Assembly: GCF_003609635.1 (NCBI RefSeq)
Contig: NZ_MCIA01000001.1
Span: forward strand, 470,906 to 534,905
DNA length: 64,000 nucleotides
Origin: Lacrimispora algidixylanolytica
GTDB taxonomy: Bacteria; Bacillota; Clostridia; Lachnospirales; Lachnospiraceae
Reading direction: 5' to 3'
Position numbers and translations under genes: made by a program. Below the pieces are notes generated by a model. The model saw nothing but the letters and a program-made list of their open reading frames with translations. It was not told the origin of the DNA and did no database searches. Shown piece by piece: positions 7,794-15,290 of this stretch. Within the stretch, counting starts at the first letter, position 1. Every line of letters starts with the position of its first letter.

Positions 7794-10683
7794 CTGTTTT
7801 TCCTTCTGTTGAGGTTGTTTCCTTTGTCTGTCCTAGCTCCAGTTTGCTTTTATAGCGTTTTATCATCCGCATCTCCAGGAATAGGAAGCCTGCCGCCAGA
7901 ACTACATTGATTGCAATGGCTGTAATCTGCCAGTTCATTAAGCCTCCCTTTGCGTTGTCTCCTTCGTAAGCTCGGCTGTTGACAACCGTATACATAATAT
8001 TCTTAGCAGACTGCCTCATGGCTTTTAAACTGGTGGCGCTGGTGGTATCTTTTAGATGATTGGTTTCCGTATCATAAGCAACCAACATGGAATCGTTTCC
8101 ATTTCTAATTTCTTGATCTGCATTCTGGTATCCGTATCCACCAAAATAATCCGTGAGTACAAATCCCTTAAAGCCCCATTCCTCTCTTAATACGGTATTA
8201 AGAAGGGTATTGGATGCTCCTGCATATTCCGTTCCAATATAGTTAAAGGATGACATGACAGCTTTTGCTTTACCTTCCTTAACTGCGATTTCAAAAGGCT
8301 TTAGATATATCTCACGAAGGGCCTGTTCCTCAGACCAGGTACAAAGCATATTGTTTCGGTTTGTTTCCTGATCATTAAATGCGAAATGTTTGATATAACC
8401 GTATACACCAAGCTTCTCCGCTCCTCTTAAGGCACTGGCAGCCATTTTGCCGCCTAGTAAGCCATCTTCTGAGTAATACTCAAAGTTACGTCCACCAAAG
8501 GCGGAACGGTGGGTATTCATAGCCGGTGCGTACCAGCCGGATACACCCATCTCATCTGCCATGGTTCCAATGCTCTCTCCAAAGGCTTCGGCAATATCAT
8601 CGTTCCATGTACATGCAATCATAACGGCTGACGGGAAGCCGATGGAGCCAACCCCTGTAAAGTTATTATTAATAGACGCAGGTCCATCACAATCTACGGT
8701 TCCTACCTTCTTTACACTCTTAGCCGCAGAGGTCTGATATCCGCCTATGGCGACCATGGTGTCCATCTCTGTTGCTGTTAGCTGGTCAAGAAGTTTCTCC
8801 CACTGAGGATCATCATAAGGCAGACCTCGCATGGAGGCAAGTGCCAATCCATTTTTTGCTCCGGTTACTGGCATCTCATCGGATGCATTATTATAATCCT
8901 CTGGGTTGTAGTTTTTATTGTTTAGAAAGGTCTCTTTATAGTTCTCCGGCATGGTCATGGTCTTAGGAGGTGCTGTTGCTTCTTTATAGTTTGCAAACCC
9001 ATCTGCTCTGGAAAGAACCTTTAAGTCTCCTTTTGCCTCTTCAAACTGATTTACCGTAGCTATAGTATCGGTGGAACGTGGATTGGATTCATTGTATACA
9101 ATCTGGGAGGAAACGGTAACGTTCTGTTCCTCTATGACGCGATGAGAATCATTTCGAATGGAAATGCCGTAGTCTCCCGCATCCAAAACGTAACCCCCGC
9201 TTCCCTTGGAATCATAGGATGCCATGTCTTCTGCAAGGAATGAGATGGATACCGTCTCTGAGTCTCCTGGTTTTAGGAGTCCGGTTTTATCATATGCCGC
9301 TAGATTTGCAGACGCTTTCTCAATCCCACCGTTTGTATAAGGAGGATTATAATAAACCTCAACTACATCCTTACCAGCCGTATTTCCAGTATTTGTGACT
9401 GTCACATCAAAGGAAATCTTACCGTCTGACTGGGTCATCTCTCCCATCTTTTGGGTGAATGTAGTATAGGAAAGTCCATAGCCAAACGGATACATAACGG
9501 ACTTATCATAGTCGATCAAACCTTCCTCTGCCGCAGTTTCAAAGAAACGGTATCCTACATAAATGCCGTCCACATAATTGATAAAGCTTGGATAGGTAGC
9601 TTCCCCTTTAAATGCCTTTCCTGCGAAATCCTCCATGTTGTCGTAAACGAAACTGCCAAAGTTGTTATATTGAGGGGTATCTGTTAAGTCCCTTACAAAA
9701 GTGTCACTGGTTTTTCCAGATGGATTTACAGTTCCACTTACAATCTCTCCCAATGCCTCGAAGCCGGATTGACCGGTTCCAGGACACCAGATGGCACTTT
9801 TAATTTGTTTGTAATCCTCTAAAAACCCTAACTCCATGGCATTTGCACCATTGTATACGAAAACAACATTATCAAAGTTTGAGCATACCTGATCTACCAT
9901 ATCTTTTTCTGTCTTACTAAGTTTCAGGTAATGGTCTCCATCTTCAAAGTCCTTATAGTCTTTGGAATTATCTGTATACGTTACTTTGCTCACATCATCT
10001 GGAAGATCTGCGCCTTCCCCGCCCACACGAGTAATGACAATCATGGCTGTGTCAGAAAAAGTCTTAGCACCAGATAAAAGCTCCTGGCTGTAAGATGTCT
10101 TCACTGGCTCAGGAAGAGTCCAGTCCTGCTCCCACATTCCTACACTTGGACGGTCTGCCCGGTAAGCCTTATAAAAGTCAGACAATGCCGTATTTAACTT
10201 AAAACCTGCGTGCTCCAAACCCTGAAGCAGAGACACAGTCTCATATGCATCTGAGAGAGAACCAGAGCCGGTTCCACCGTAACATGGATTGGTAGAAGCC
10301 CAGCCAAATACATTCAGGTTTGAATCTGTTTTTAAGGGAAGAAGGTCGGAATCATTTTTTAACAGTACAATTCCTTCTTCTGCAATTTCAGTACAAAGCT
10401 TTGTTGCCTTATTGGAAGTCTCTTCTGAAATCGTTCCACTTCCAGTGGCTAGGGATATAAGGCTTGCCATTGGCCCCCAGCAGATTAAATTCACCGTAAT
10501 CACAAGTGCCAAAACAAGAGCCATAATCCCCTGGCTTCTGATTAGATATTTTACGGCACCCTTTTTCTTTCTGCATGCGATAAATACGGCGATTACGGCA
10601 ATGGCTGCTATGCCAAGGCCGATGAGATAAGGCACGCAGAGATTGACAATTTTCATAACGTCATCAATATTGATCTGTAACAT
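7783..10683 (-). CDS. Membrane-anchored GH3 glycosidase with permuted domain order
   Basis: 966 aa from the ATG at 10683, chosen because GGAGGAGGATGAAAAA precedes it. Two N-terminal membrane helices (about residues 10-65) come first. Then follows what is normally the C-terminal half of GH3: the sandwich domain from GIVLLKNDSDLLPL and a fibronectin-III-like domain from PFGYGLSYTTF. Only after these comes the (beta/alpha)8 catalytic domain (VDCDGPASIN, NFEYYSEDG, KHFAFNDQE, nucleophile Asp in GFVLTDYFGG). A C-terminal helix (about 920-945) ends the protein. Inverted GH3 order is known in some rumen and gut Clostridia. Membrane segments at both ends would hold the enzyme at the cell surface. Confidence 0.9.
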   Translation of the reverse strand: MLQINIDDVMKIVNLCVPYLIGLGIAAIAVIAVFIACRKKKGAVKYLIRSQGIMALVLALVITVNLICWGPMASLISLATGSGTISEETSNKATKLCTEIAEEGIVLLKNDSDLLPLKTDSNLNVFGWASTNPCYGGTGSGSLSDAYETVSLLQGLEHAGFKLNTALSDFYKAYRADRPSVGMWEQDWTLPEPVKTSYSQELLSGAKTFSDTAMIVITRVGGEGADLPDDVSKVTYTDNSKDYKDFEDGDHYLKLSKTEKDMVDQVCSNFDNVVFVYNGANAMELGFLEDYKQIKSAIWCPGTGQSGFEALGEIVSGTVNPSGKTSDTFVRDLTDTPQYNNFGSFVYDNMEDFAGKAFKGEATYPSFINYVDGIYVGYRFFETAAEEGLIDYDKSVMYPFGYGLSYTTFTQKMGEMTQSDGKISFDVTVTNTGNTAGKDVVEVYYNPPYTNGGIEKASANLAAYDKTGLLKPGDSETVSISFLAEDMASYDSKGSGGYVLDAGDYGISIRNDSHRVIEEQNVTVSSQIVYNESNPRSTDTIATVNQFEEAKGDLKVLSRADGFANYKEATAPPKTMTMPENYKETFLNNKNYNPEDYNNASDEMPVTGAKNGLALASMRGLPYDDPQWEKLLDQLTATEMDTMVAIGGYQTSAAKSVKKVGTVDCDGPASINNNFTGVGSIGFPSAVMIACTWNDDIAEAFGESIGTMADEMGVSGWYAPAMNTHRSAFGGRNFEYYSEDGLLGGKMAASALRGAEKLGVYGYIKHFAFNDQETNRNNMLCTWSEEQALREIYLKPFEIAVKEGKAKAVMSSFNYIGTEYAGASNTLLNTVLREEWGFKGFVLTDYFGGYGYQNADQEIRNGNDSMLVAYDTETNHLKDTTSATSLKAMRQSAKNIMYTVVNSRAYEGDNAKGGLMNWQITAIAINVVLAAGFLFLEMRMIKRYKSKLELGQTKETTSTEGKTDEV

Positions 10684-10702
10684 TTTTTCATCCTCCTCCA
10701 TA

Positions 10703-10732
10703 CTAATTACCACTAATTTGAGTGGTAGTTAG
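10703..10732 (-). promoter_or_regulatory. Candidate operator of the GH3 operon
   Basis: CTAATTACCACT, a 6-nt spacer and AGTGGTAGTTAG form a 12-bp inverted repeat with one mismatch. It lies just upstream of the ribosome binding site of the permuted GH3 gene. The position fits a repressor site in the 5' leader. No regulator is adjacent. Confidence 0.45.
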
Positions 10733-10828
10733 ACTTTAACACATAAGAAAGGCTATGAGGCCTTCTTTCCCATAACTGGTATGATTTCAGGCACAACCTG
10801 CATGTTGCTTGTCCGAGAATTACAAGAT

Positions 10829-10965
10829 AGAGTCTGACTTGTCAGACTCTGGCGCTGACGCGCTGTCACTTTAGTGACATCATCCTCTTAAGCGTCATGT
10901 GCATCCTGCACGGAGTGCTTTTTATTTTATAGGGGAGTTCGTAGAACTTTCCTATAAAATAAAAA
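10829..10965. repeat. Structured intergenic element with four nested hairpins
   Basis: In order on the plus strand: AGAGTCTGAC/GTCAGACTCT (10829-10838 with 10841-10850), TGTCAC/GTGACA enclosed by TGACGC/GCGTCA (about 10855-10900), small GTGC/GCAC hairpins, and a 22-bp arm pair with a 3-nt loop (10919-10940 with 10944-10965). The last pairs fully only as plus-strand RNA, where two positions are G-U wobbles. No ORF is present. It could be a dispersed intergenic repeat or a small structured RNA. It accounts for most of the 334-bp gap between the GH3 operon and the next gene. Confidence 0.5.
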
Positions 10966-11008
10966 TAGGCGCCCCGTCAATGCCTTATCGGCTGACGGGA
11001 CGCCTTTC
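10966..11008 (-). terminator. Intrinsic terminator after the 11018-11902 gene
   Basis: On the minus strand, AGGCGTCCCGTCA pairs with TGACGGGGCGCCT (small mismatch), followed by ATTTTTATTTT. It abuts the structured element at 10829-10965. Confidence 0.8.
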
Positions 11009-11017
11009 TATGTAAAA

Positions 11018-11902
11018 TTAAATATTTAAAAGTCCACTTCCAAACAAGAGATTGATTAAAAATGTAAAAAGAAAGATAGTACAAGCCGGCGGATCCACAT
11101 GGGTATCACAATGGCTGTTAATGGTACTGGCTATGAAATCACCAAACAAGGATGCCGCAATGCCAAATACGACGCCCATAAACGGATTCCCAGAAGAGAC
11201 GGCTGCCAAGGCAGAAAGTATGGCAATGTGATGAGTCGACGGAACATCAGCACCAGAATGGGCAAAAATAAGAGAAGTTCCTGCAATTCCAAAGCAAAGT
11301 GCCGGGAAGCTGGCCATAGCCTCTGTGGATACCCCTCCATTTACCATGGACTGATACACAAAGCCTGTTGCCGTACCCACTCCTGCTCCAAGTAACACAT
11401 TACACCAAAAACTTTTCCCCCCGGTAAAATACGTCCTCTTCTCCTTCGGTTTTATCTTTCCCATCAACCCGCCGGTTCCAAAGGCATATCGTGCAATGAT
11501 TGCTGACAGGAACACCGTAATGGCTGGCAAATCTGTGTTAAAGTGAAGAAGAGTGCCTGCCACATAGTGGATCAGAAATCCCAGAACGCCAAAAAAACCT
11601 CCTACCAAGAGAGTCATTGGATCCCCGATTCCAAAGAGTGGAGTGGACAGCTCCAAACCACTTTTGATTTTCTTCTTCTTACCGGCATAGGCTGTAGCAG
11701 CCACACCTCCTGCAAAAGCGATGTGAGGCCCTAAGTAGGAGCCAAAGGCAACGTATTCCAGAATAAAGCTTCCTCCCCCTGACATGGCTGACACTGCACC
11801 TGCGATGGCAAGGATTGCCGCAAATATAAATATGGGAACAGCCCCTATGTAAGCTCCAATGATTCCTCCCCCAAAAGACCCAATCAAAGCAAAGATATCC
11901 AT
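11018..11902 (-). CDS. Polytopic membrane protein of unknown function
   Basis: 294 aa, almost entirely hydrophobic with about eight to nine membrane segments. There is a short basic loop after residue ~75 (AGKKKKIKSG) and another near 150 (KIKPKEKRTYF). Conserved-looking polar motifs sit between helices: GIGDPMTLLVGG, HSGADVPSTHH and CDTHVDPPACT. I do not recognise a family with certainty. A transporter or permease is plausible but not shown. It lies downstream of the FAH-family gene, separated by a terminator, so it may be co-regulated only in part. Start ATG at 11902 follows TAAGGAGAATGG. Confidence 0.75.
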   Translation of the reverse strand: MDIFALIGSFGGGIIGAYIGAVPIFIFAAILAIAGAVSAMSGGGSFILEYVAFGSYLGPHIAFAGGVAATAYAGKKKKIKSGLELSTPLFGIGDPMTLLVGGFFGVLGFLIHYVAGTLLHFNTDLPAITVFLSAIIARYAFGTGGLMGKIKPKEKRTYFTGGKSFWCNVLLGAGVGTATGFVYQSMVNGGVSTEAMASFPALCFGIAGTSLIFAHSGADVPSTHHIAILSALAAVSSGNPFMGVVFGIAASLFGDFIASTINSHCDTHVDPPACTIFLFTFLINLLFGSGLLNI

Positions 11903-11954
11903 ATTATACCATTCTCCTTACTCTTAATATAAATCCCCAAAACCCATGTCCTGA

Positions 11955-11990
11955 TAAAAAAAATGCGCTTCCAATTTTGCAGAAACGCAT
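11955..11990 (-). terminator. Intrinsic terminator after the FAH-family gene
   Basis: On the minus strand, ATGCGTTTC pairs with GAAGCGCAT (one G-U pair) and is followed by eight T. It ends the glpP-FAH unit 99 bp before the next gene. Confidence 0.85.
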
Positions 11991-12001
11991 CTTTTGTAAT
12001 T

Positions 12002-12901
12002 CTAATTTACCTTATTGACAATGACTCCAATTCCATCAATACTACATTCCACTTCGTCACCAGCCTTTAAAAACCGAGGCGGATCAAAGCCCATTCCCAC
12101 ACCCTTTGGTGTACCGGTGGAAATGATGGTTCCTGCCCGAAGGGTCATGCCCTTAGACAGCTCGCTGACGATATGGTCGATGTGAAAGATCATGAGACTT
12201 GTATTGCTGCTCTGCCTTAATTCTCCATTTACCCTGGACTCAATGTTAAGTTCTGGTGGGTAAGAGATGGAGCCGGCAGTTAAAATACAAGGTCCCATAG
12301 GAGTAAAGCCATCAAGACTTTTTCCGAAGTACCACTGCTTATGGGTGTTTTGCACATTACGGGCACTGACATCATTTATGATGGTGTAGCCAAAGATATA
12401 ATCCCGAACCTTTTCTGCCGGTACATTCTTTGCATCTTTTCCGATGATAACGGCTAACTCCACCTCATAATCCAGGCTGTCTACCATGTCGCTATGACTT
12501 TCTATGTCTCCGTAAGGACCAACTGCTTCATTCACTCGCTTGGAGAAATAAACAGCGTTGGCACGAGTTCCGTCGAATTGTTCTTTTTTAAAGCGGGCGG
12601 ATTCTTCAGCATGATCCATGTAATTGATCCCCAGGCAGATAATATCTTGTTCTGGTCTGGAAATTGGAGCAAGAAGCTTTACCTCTTTTCTCATAGCGGC
12701 TCCGACGATGTTATTGCTGTAAGGGTCAAGCCCTGAAGCATGATCTAATAAATCAAGCTCTGACTGGCTCAGTCCCTTTACTACCTCCAGCATCTCTTTG
12801 TACTCCATACCAAAAGCCCTAAGAGGAAAGACCCATGTCTCATCCTTGCTCATGACCCCGATATCTCTTCTTCGGTCAACCTCGTATGTAACTAATTTCA
12901 T
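12002..12901 (-). CDS. Fumarylacetoacetate hydrolase (FAH) family protein
   Basis: 299 aa. The N-terminal ~70 residues are the small FAH lead domain. The catalytic mixed-beta-roll domain follows with LGINYMDHAEE, metal-binding Glu/Asp in DYEVELAVIIGKDA, SARNVQ, GPCIL and GTPKGVGMGFDPP. Members cleave or decarboxylate 2-oxo-diacids and acylpyruvates in the cytoplasm with a divalent metal. The substrate is not determined. It begins 12 bp after glpP on the same strand, an unusual partner for a glycerol antiterminator. That suggests handling of a keto acid or metabolite-repair substrate linked to glycerol use. Confidence 0.88.
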   Translation of the reverse strand: MKLVTYEVDRRRDIGVMSKDETWVFPLRAFGMEYKEMLEVVKGLSQSELDLLDHASGLDPYSNNIVGAAMRKEVKLLAPISRPEQDIICLGINYMDHAEESARFKKEQFDGTRANAVYFSKRVNEAVGPYGDIESHSDMVDSLDYEVELAVIIGKDAKNVPAEKVRDYIFGYTIINDVSARNVQNTHKQWYFGKSLDGFTPMGPCILTAGSISYPPELNIESRVNGELRQSSNTSLMIFHIDHIVSELSKGMTLRAGTIISTGTPKGVGMGFDPPRFLKAGDEVECSIDGIGVIVNKVN

Positions 12902-12913
12902 TGCATCCTCCTT

Positions 12914-13474
12914 TTACATGAACCATAACTCTTCCTTGGTAGTGGAGATTGCATCCGCGCCTGCGGAAAAGGCCGCTATGATATCCTTTTTATCAGATAT
13001 CAGTCCGCCTGCAATAATGGGAATATTTGTATAGGCACGTATCTCTTTCAACACCTTGGGCATAACACCAGGCATAACCTCCACCACATCCGGATGAAAG
13101 GTATCAATCTGTTTCTTCATGGTACTCATGGCAAGAGAATCGATGATAAAGGTTCTCTGCACCCCGATTAGGCCAAGCTCAACAGCCCGCTTTACCAGAA
13201 GAGGTTTCGTACTGATAATCCCATCCGCTAATGTATTCTGCTTTAAAAAATCCACAGCAATATCCCTGGAGCTTAATCCCTGAGCCAGATCCGCATGTAC
13301 AATCGCATACTTTCCGTGTTCTTTAATCTGCCGTACGATTTCGCCAATATTTAAAATATTACCATACAGGACAAATACCATCTGGCATTCTGATTCAAAG
13401 CATTTATGAAGTCCGTTTTCATCCTTAACCGCTGCAATCACTGGAGATGTCTCCAACAGTTCCATTGCTTTCAT
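12914..13474 (-). CDS. glpP: Glycerol uptake operon antiterminator GlpP
   Basis: 187 aa, the full family length. The GlpP TIM-barrel-like fold is recognisable from SPVIAAVKDENGL, the HADLAQGLSSRD motif, DGIISTKP, PDVVEVMPGVMPKV and the closing IIAGGLISDKKD. In Bacillus, GlpP bound to glycerol-3-phosphate binds glp leader mRNA and prevents termination. Three similar terminator-like hairpins precede glpK, glpA and this gene. The ATG at 13474 is preferred over the TTG just upstream because GGAGGAATTTTG precedes it. Confidence 0.9.
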   Translation of the reverse strand: MKAMELLETSPVIAAVKDENGLHKCFESECQMVFVLYGNILNIGEIVRQIKEHGKYAIVHADLAQGLSSRDIAVDFLKQNTLADGIISTKPLLVKRAVELGLIGVQRTFIIDSLAMSTMKKQIDTFHPDVVEVMPGVMPKVLKEIRAYTNIPIIAGGLISDKKDIIAAFSAGADAISTTKEELWFM

Positions 13475-13572
13475 CAAAATTCCTCCACACCCACAAAATA
13501 TGGATCTTGTTCTACTTTATCAATCCTTTTCCCCACCGTCAAGGCTATTTTAAACCTTTATCCATTTTATTT

Positions 13573-13638
13573 GAAAATAAAAATCCCGGCAGAGTGGAAA
13601 AAGAGAGGGAATTCCCCTCACTTTCTGACCTAGCCGGG
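13573..13638 (-). promoter_or_regulatory. GlpP-type leader terminator/antiterminator before glpP (element 3)
   Basis: On the minus strand CCCGGC (13638-13633) pairs with GCCGGG (13590-13585), followed by ATTTTTATTTT. The interior holds AGGTCAGAAAGTG, an inner GAGGGGAATTCCCTC hairpin and a TTTTTCC strand. The interior resembles those at 16783-16832 and 18462-18512. It also serves as terminator of the gene that ends at 13661. Confidence 0.6.
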
Positions 13639-13660
13639 CCCATTTATCTTCATTGTATCT

Positions 13661-14026
13661 TTATAATACCACTTCTACATCTCTGGTTGCAACAATAGAT
13701 ACACCAGTTTTAGCACAATCCTTTATAATTACATCACCAATGGAAACTGGCGCATTGACTGTAACCTTACGGATTTCTTCCATGCAGTCAAATATCTTAT
13801 CCTTTGGAATGTCCTGACTGGTCTTAACGGAAACCATATCATGTTTTCCTCCTAAGACACGGACCGAGGAGGTCACCATTCTGGTGGGACTTAAGACTTC
13901 CTTTTTCCCGTATTCAATTCCTCTGCCACAGGAATTGCCTGTTACGTTAATCTCATCTTCCTCTATGGTGACTTTCAGCTGACAACCCAAAGGACAGCGG
14001 ATACAGGTCAGTTCTCTTATCTCCAT
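13661..14026 (-). CDS. DUF1667-family small redox protein of the glycerol-3-phosphate cluster
   Basis: 121 aa from the ATG at 14026, which follows GGAGGTGGAGTAAC. The N terminus carries a Cys motif CIRCPLGCQ and a further CGRG, which suggests a metal or Fe-S site. The rest is the DUF1667 fold (GREYGKKEVLSPTRM-like segment, then VSVKTSQDIPKDK). Such proteins are found next to a GlpA-like and an FAD/NAD oxidoreductase in anaerobic Firmicutes and probably act as the small electron-transfer subunit. The start lies immediately after the stop of the preceding oxidoreductase gene. Confidence 0.85.
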   Translation of the reverse strand: MEIRELTCIRCPLGCQLKVTIEEDEINVTGNSCGRGIEYGKKEVLSPTRMVTSSVRVLGGKHDMVSVKTSQDIPKDKIFDCMEEIRKVTVNAPVSIGDVIIKDCAKTGVSIVATRDVEVVL

Positions 14027-14027
14027 G

Positions 14028-15290
14028 TTACTCCACCTCCGTACAGATAACAATTTTTTTAAGGTCTGGGTAATCCTTTAGGTTTTCCTTCTTAAGGATT
14101 ACCTGTTCCATCTCACCTGGAGCCAGAACCCGTTTCTTTTTATGGGAGACACGCTCTCCATCGTAATATACACTGATATAACGGTCCTGATATACGTCTG
14201 CTACCCGAAAACGAACTGTGATCTGATCTTCCATGTGTTCTTTATCTAGCCTTTGAGGAACGGTATAACGAACTCCATGTTCCGCTGCAATTTCTACCAT
14301 GTCGGCATACTTTTTCTGCCCTTCCTTTAGAAAAGCTGCTGCGCTGACACCAGCGAGGGAAGCCTCCTCGGATACATAATCCACCAGATCGTGGACATGG
14401 AGCACATTGCCACAGGCAAAGATGCCCTTTGTGCTGGTTTCCAGACGATCATCCACAAATGGACCTGAGGTCACAGGATTTAAGTCTACTCCAGCTCCTT
14501 CGGAAAGCTCATTTTCTGGTAAAAGACCTACGGAAAGTAAAAGGGTATCGCAACTGATATATTCTTCTGTTCCAGAAATTGGTTTTCTATTTTCATCTAC
14601 CTGAGCAAGCGTGATTCCAGTCAACCGATCTTTTCCTTCGATTGCTATGACGGTATGGCTTAACTTCAGAGGAATGCCGTAGTCGTCAAGACACTGGACG
14701 ATATTTCTCTTTAGACCGCCGGAATAAGGCATCAATTCTGCCACAACCTTTACCTTGGCTCCCTCTAAGGTCATACGTCTTGCCATAATAAGTCCGATAT
14801 CTCCGGAACCTAAGATAGCCACTTCTTTTCCTACGGTCTTGCCTTCCATGTTAACAAAACGCTGGGCGGTACCTGCGGAATAGATTCCTGCGGGACGATA
14901 TCCTGGTATGTTTAAGGCTCCTCTTGGGCGTTCTCTGCATCCCATGGCGAGTATGATGGCACGTGCCTTAATGATTGTCAGGCCAGATTCCTTATTTATA
15001 ATGGTAACTTCTTTATTGGAATTGATATCCAGTACCATGGTATTTAATAGGTAAGGGATATGCTCTTCTTCCACCATCTGAATAAAACGGGCAGCATATT
15101 CCGGTCCAGTCAGTTCTTCTTTAAAGGTATGAAGGCCAAAGCCGTTGTGGATGCACTGATTTAGAATTCCCCCTAAGAACTCATCTCGTTCCAGAATCAA
15201 AATGTCAGTTATCCCTGCTTTTCTTGCGGCTACGGCTGCTGCTAGACCTGCCGGGCCACCCCCTATGATTATAATGTCATGCTCTGTCAT
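14028..15290 (-). CDS. FAD/NAD(P)-dependent oxidoreductase of the glycerol-3-phosphate cluster
   Basis: 420 aa. The N-terminal dinucleotide motif IIGGGPAGLAAAVAARKAG binds FAD, and the internal GSGDIGLIMARRM binds the second nucleotide. The signature FACGNVLHVHDLVDYVSEE closes the FAD domain. There is a Cys at QCIHNGFG, where related enzymes have a redox site. It is the usual middle partner between a GlpA-like dehydrogenase and a DUF1667 protein, and would carry electrons from glycerol-3-phosphate to an acceptor. Its start overlaps the previous gene by 14 nt, so the operon is tightly coupled. Confidence 0.88.
   Translation of the reverse strand: MTEHDIIIIGGGPAGLAAAVAARKAGITDILILERDEFLGGILNQCIHNGFGLHTFKEELTGPEYAARFIQMVEEEHIPYLLNTMVLDINSNKEVTIINKESGLTIIKARAIILAMGCRERPRGALNIPGYRPAGIYSAGTAQRFVNMEGKTVGKEVAILGSGDIGLIMARRMTLEGAKVKVVAELMPYSGGLKRNIVQCLDDYGIPLKLSHTVIAIEGKDRLTGITLAQVDENRKPISGTEEYISCDTLLLSVGLLPENELSEGAGVDLNPVTSGPFVDDRLETSTKGIFACGNVLHVHDLVDYVSEEASLAGVSAAAFLKEGQKKYADMVEIAAEHGVRYTVPQRLDKEHMEDQITVRFRVADVYQDRYISVYYDGERVSHKKKRVLAPGEMEQVILKKENLKDYPDLKKIVICTEVE

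Noticed and set aside
10919-10965. Insertion-sequence terminal repeat explanation for the 22-bp stem
   Set aside because: The arms are separated by only 3 nt, with no transposase or target-site duplication; a hairpin element fits better.
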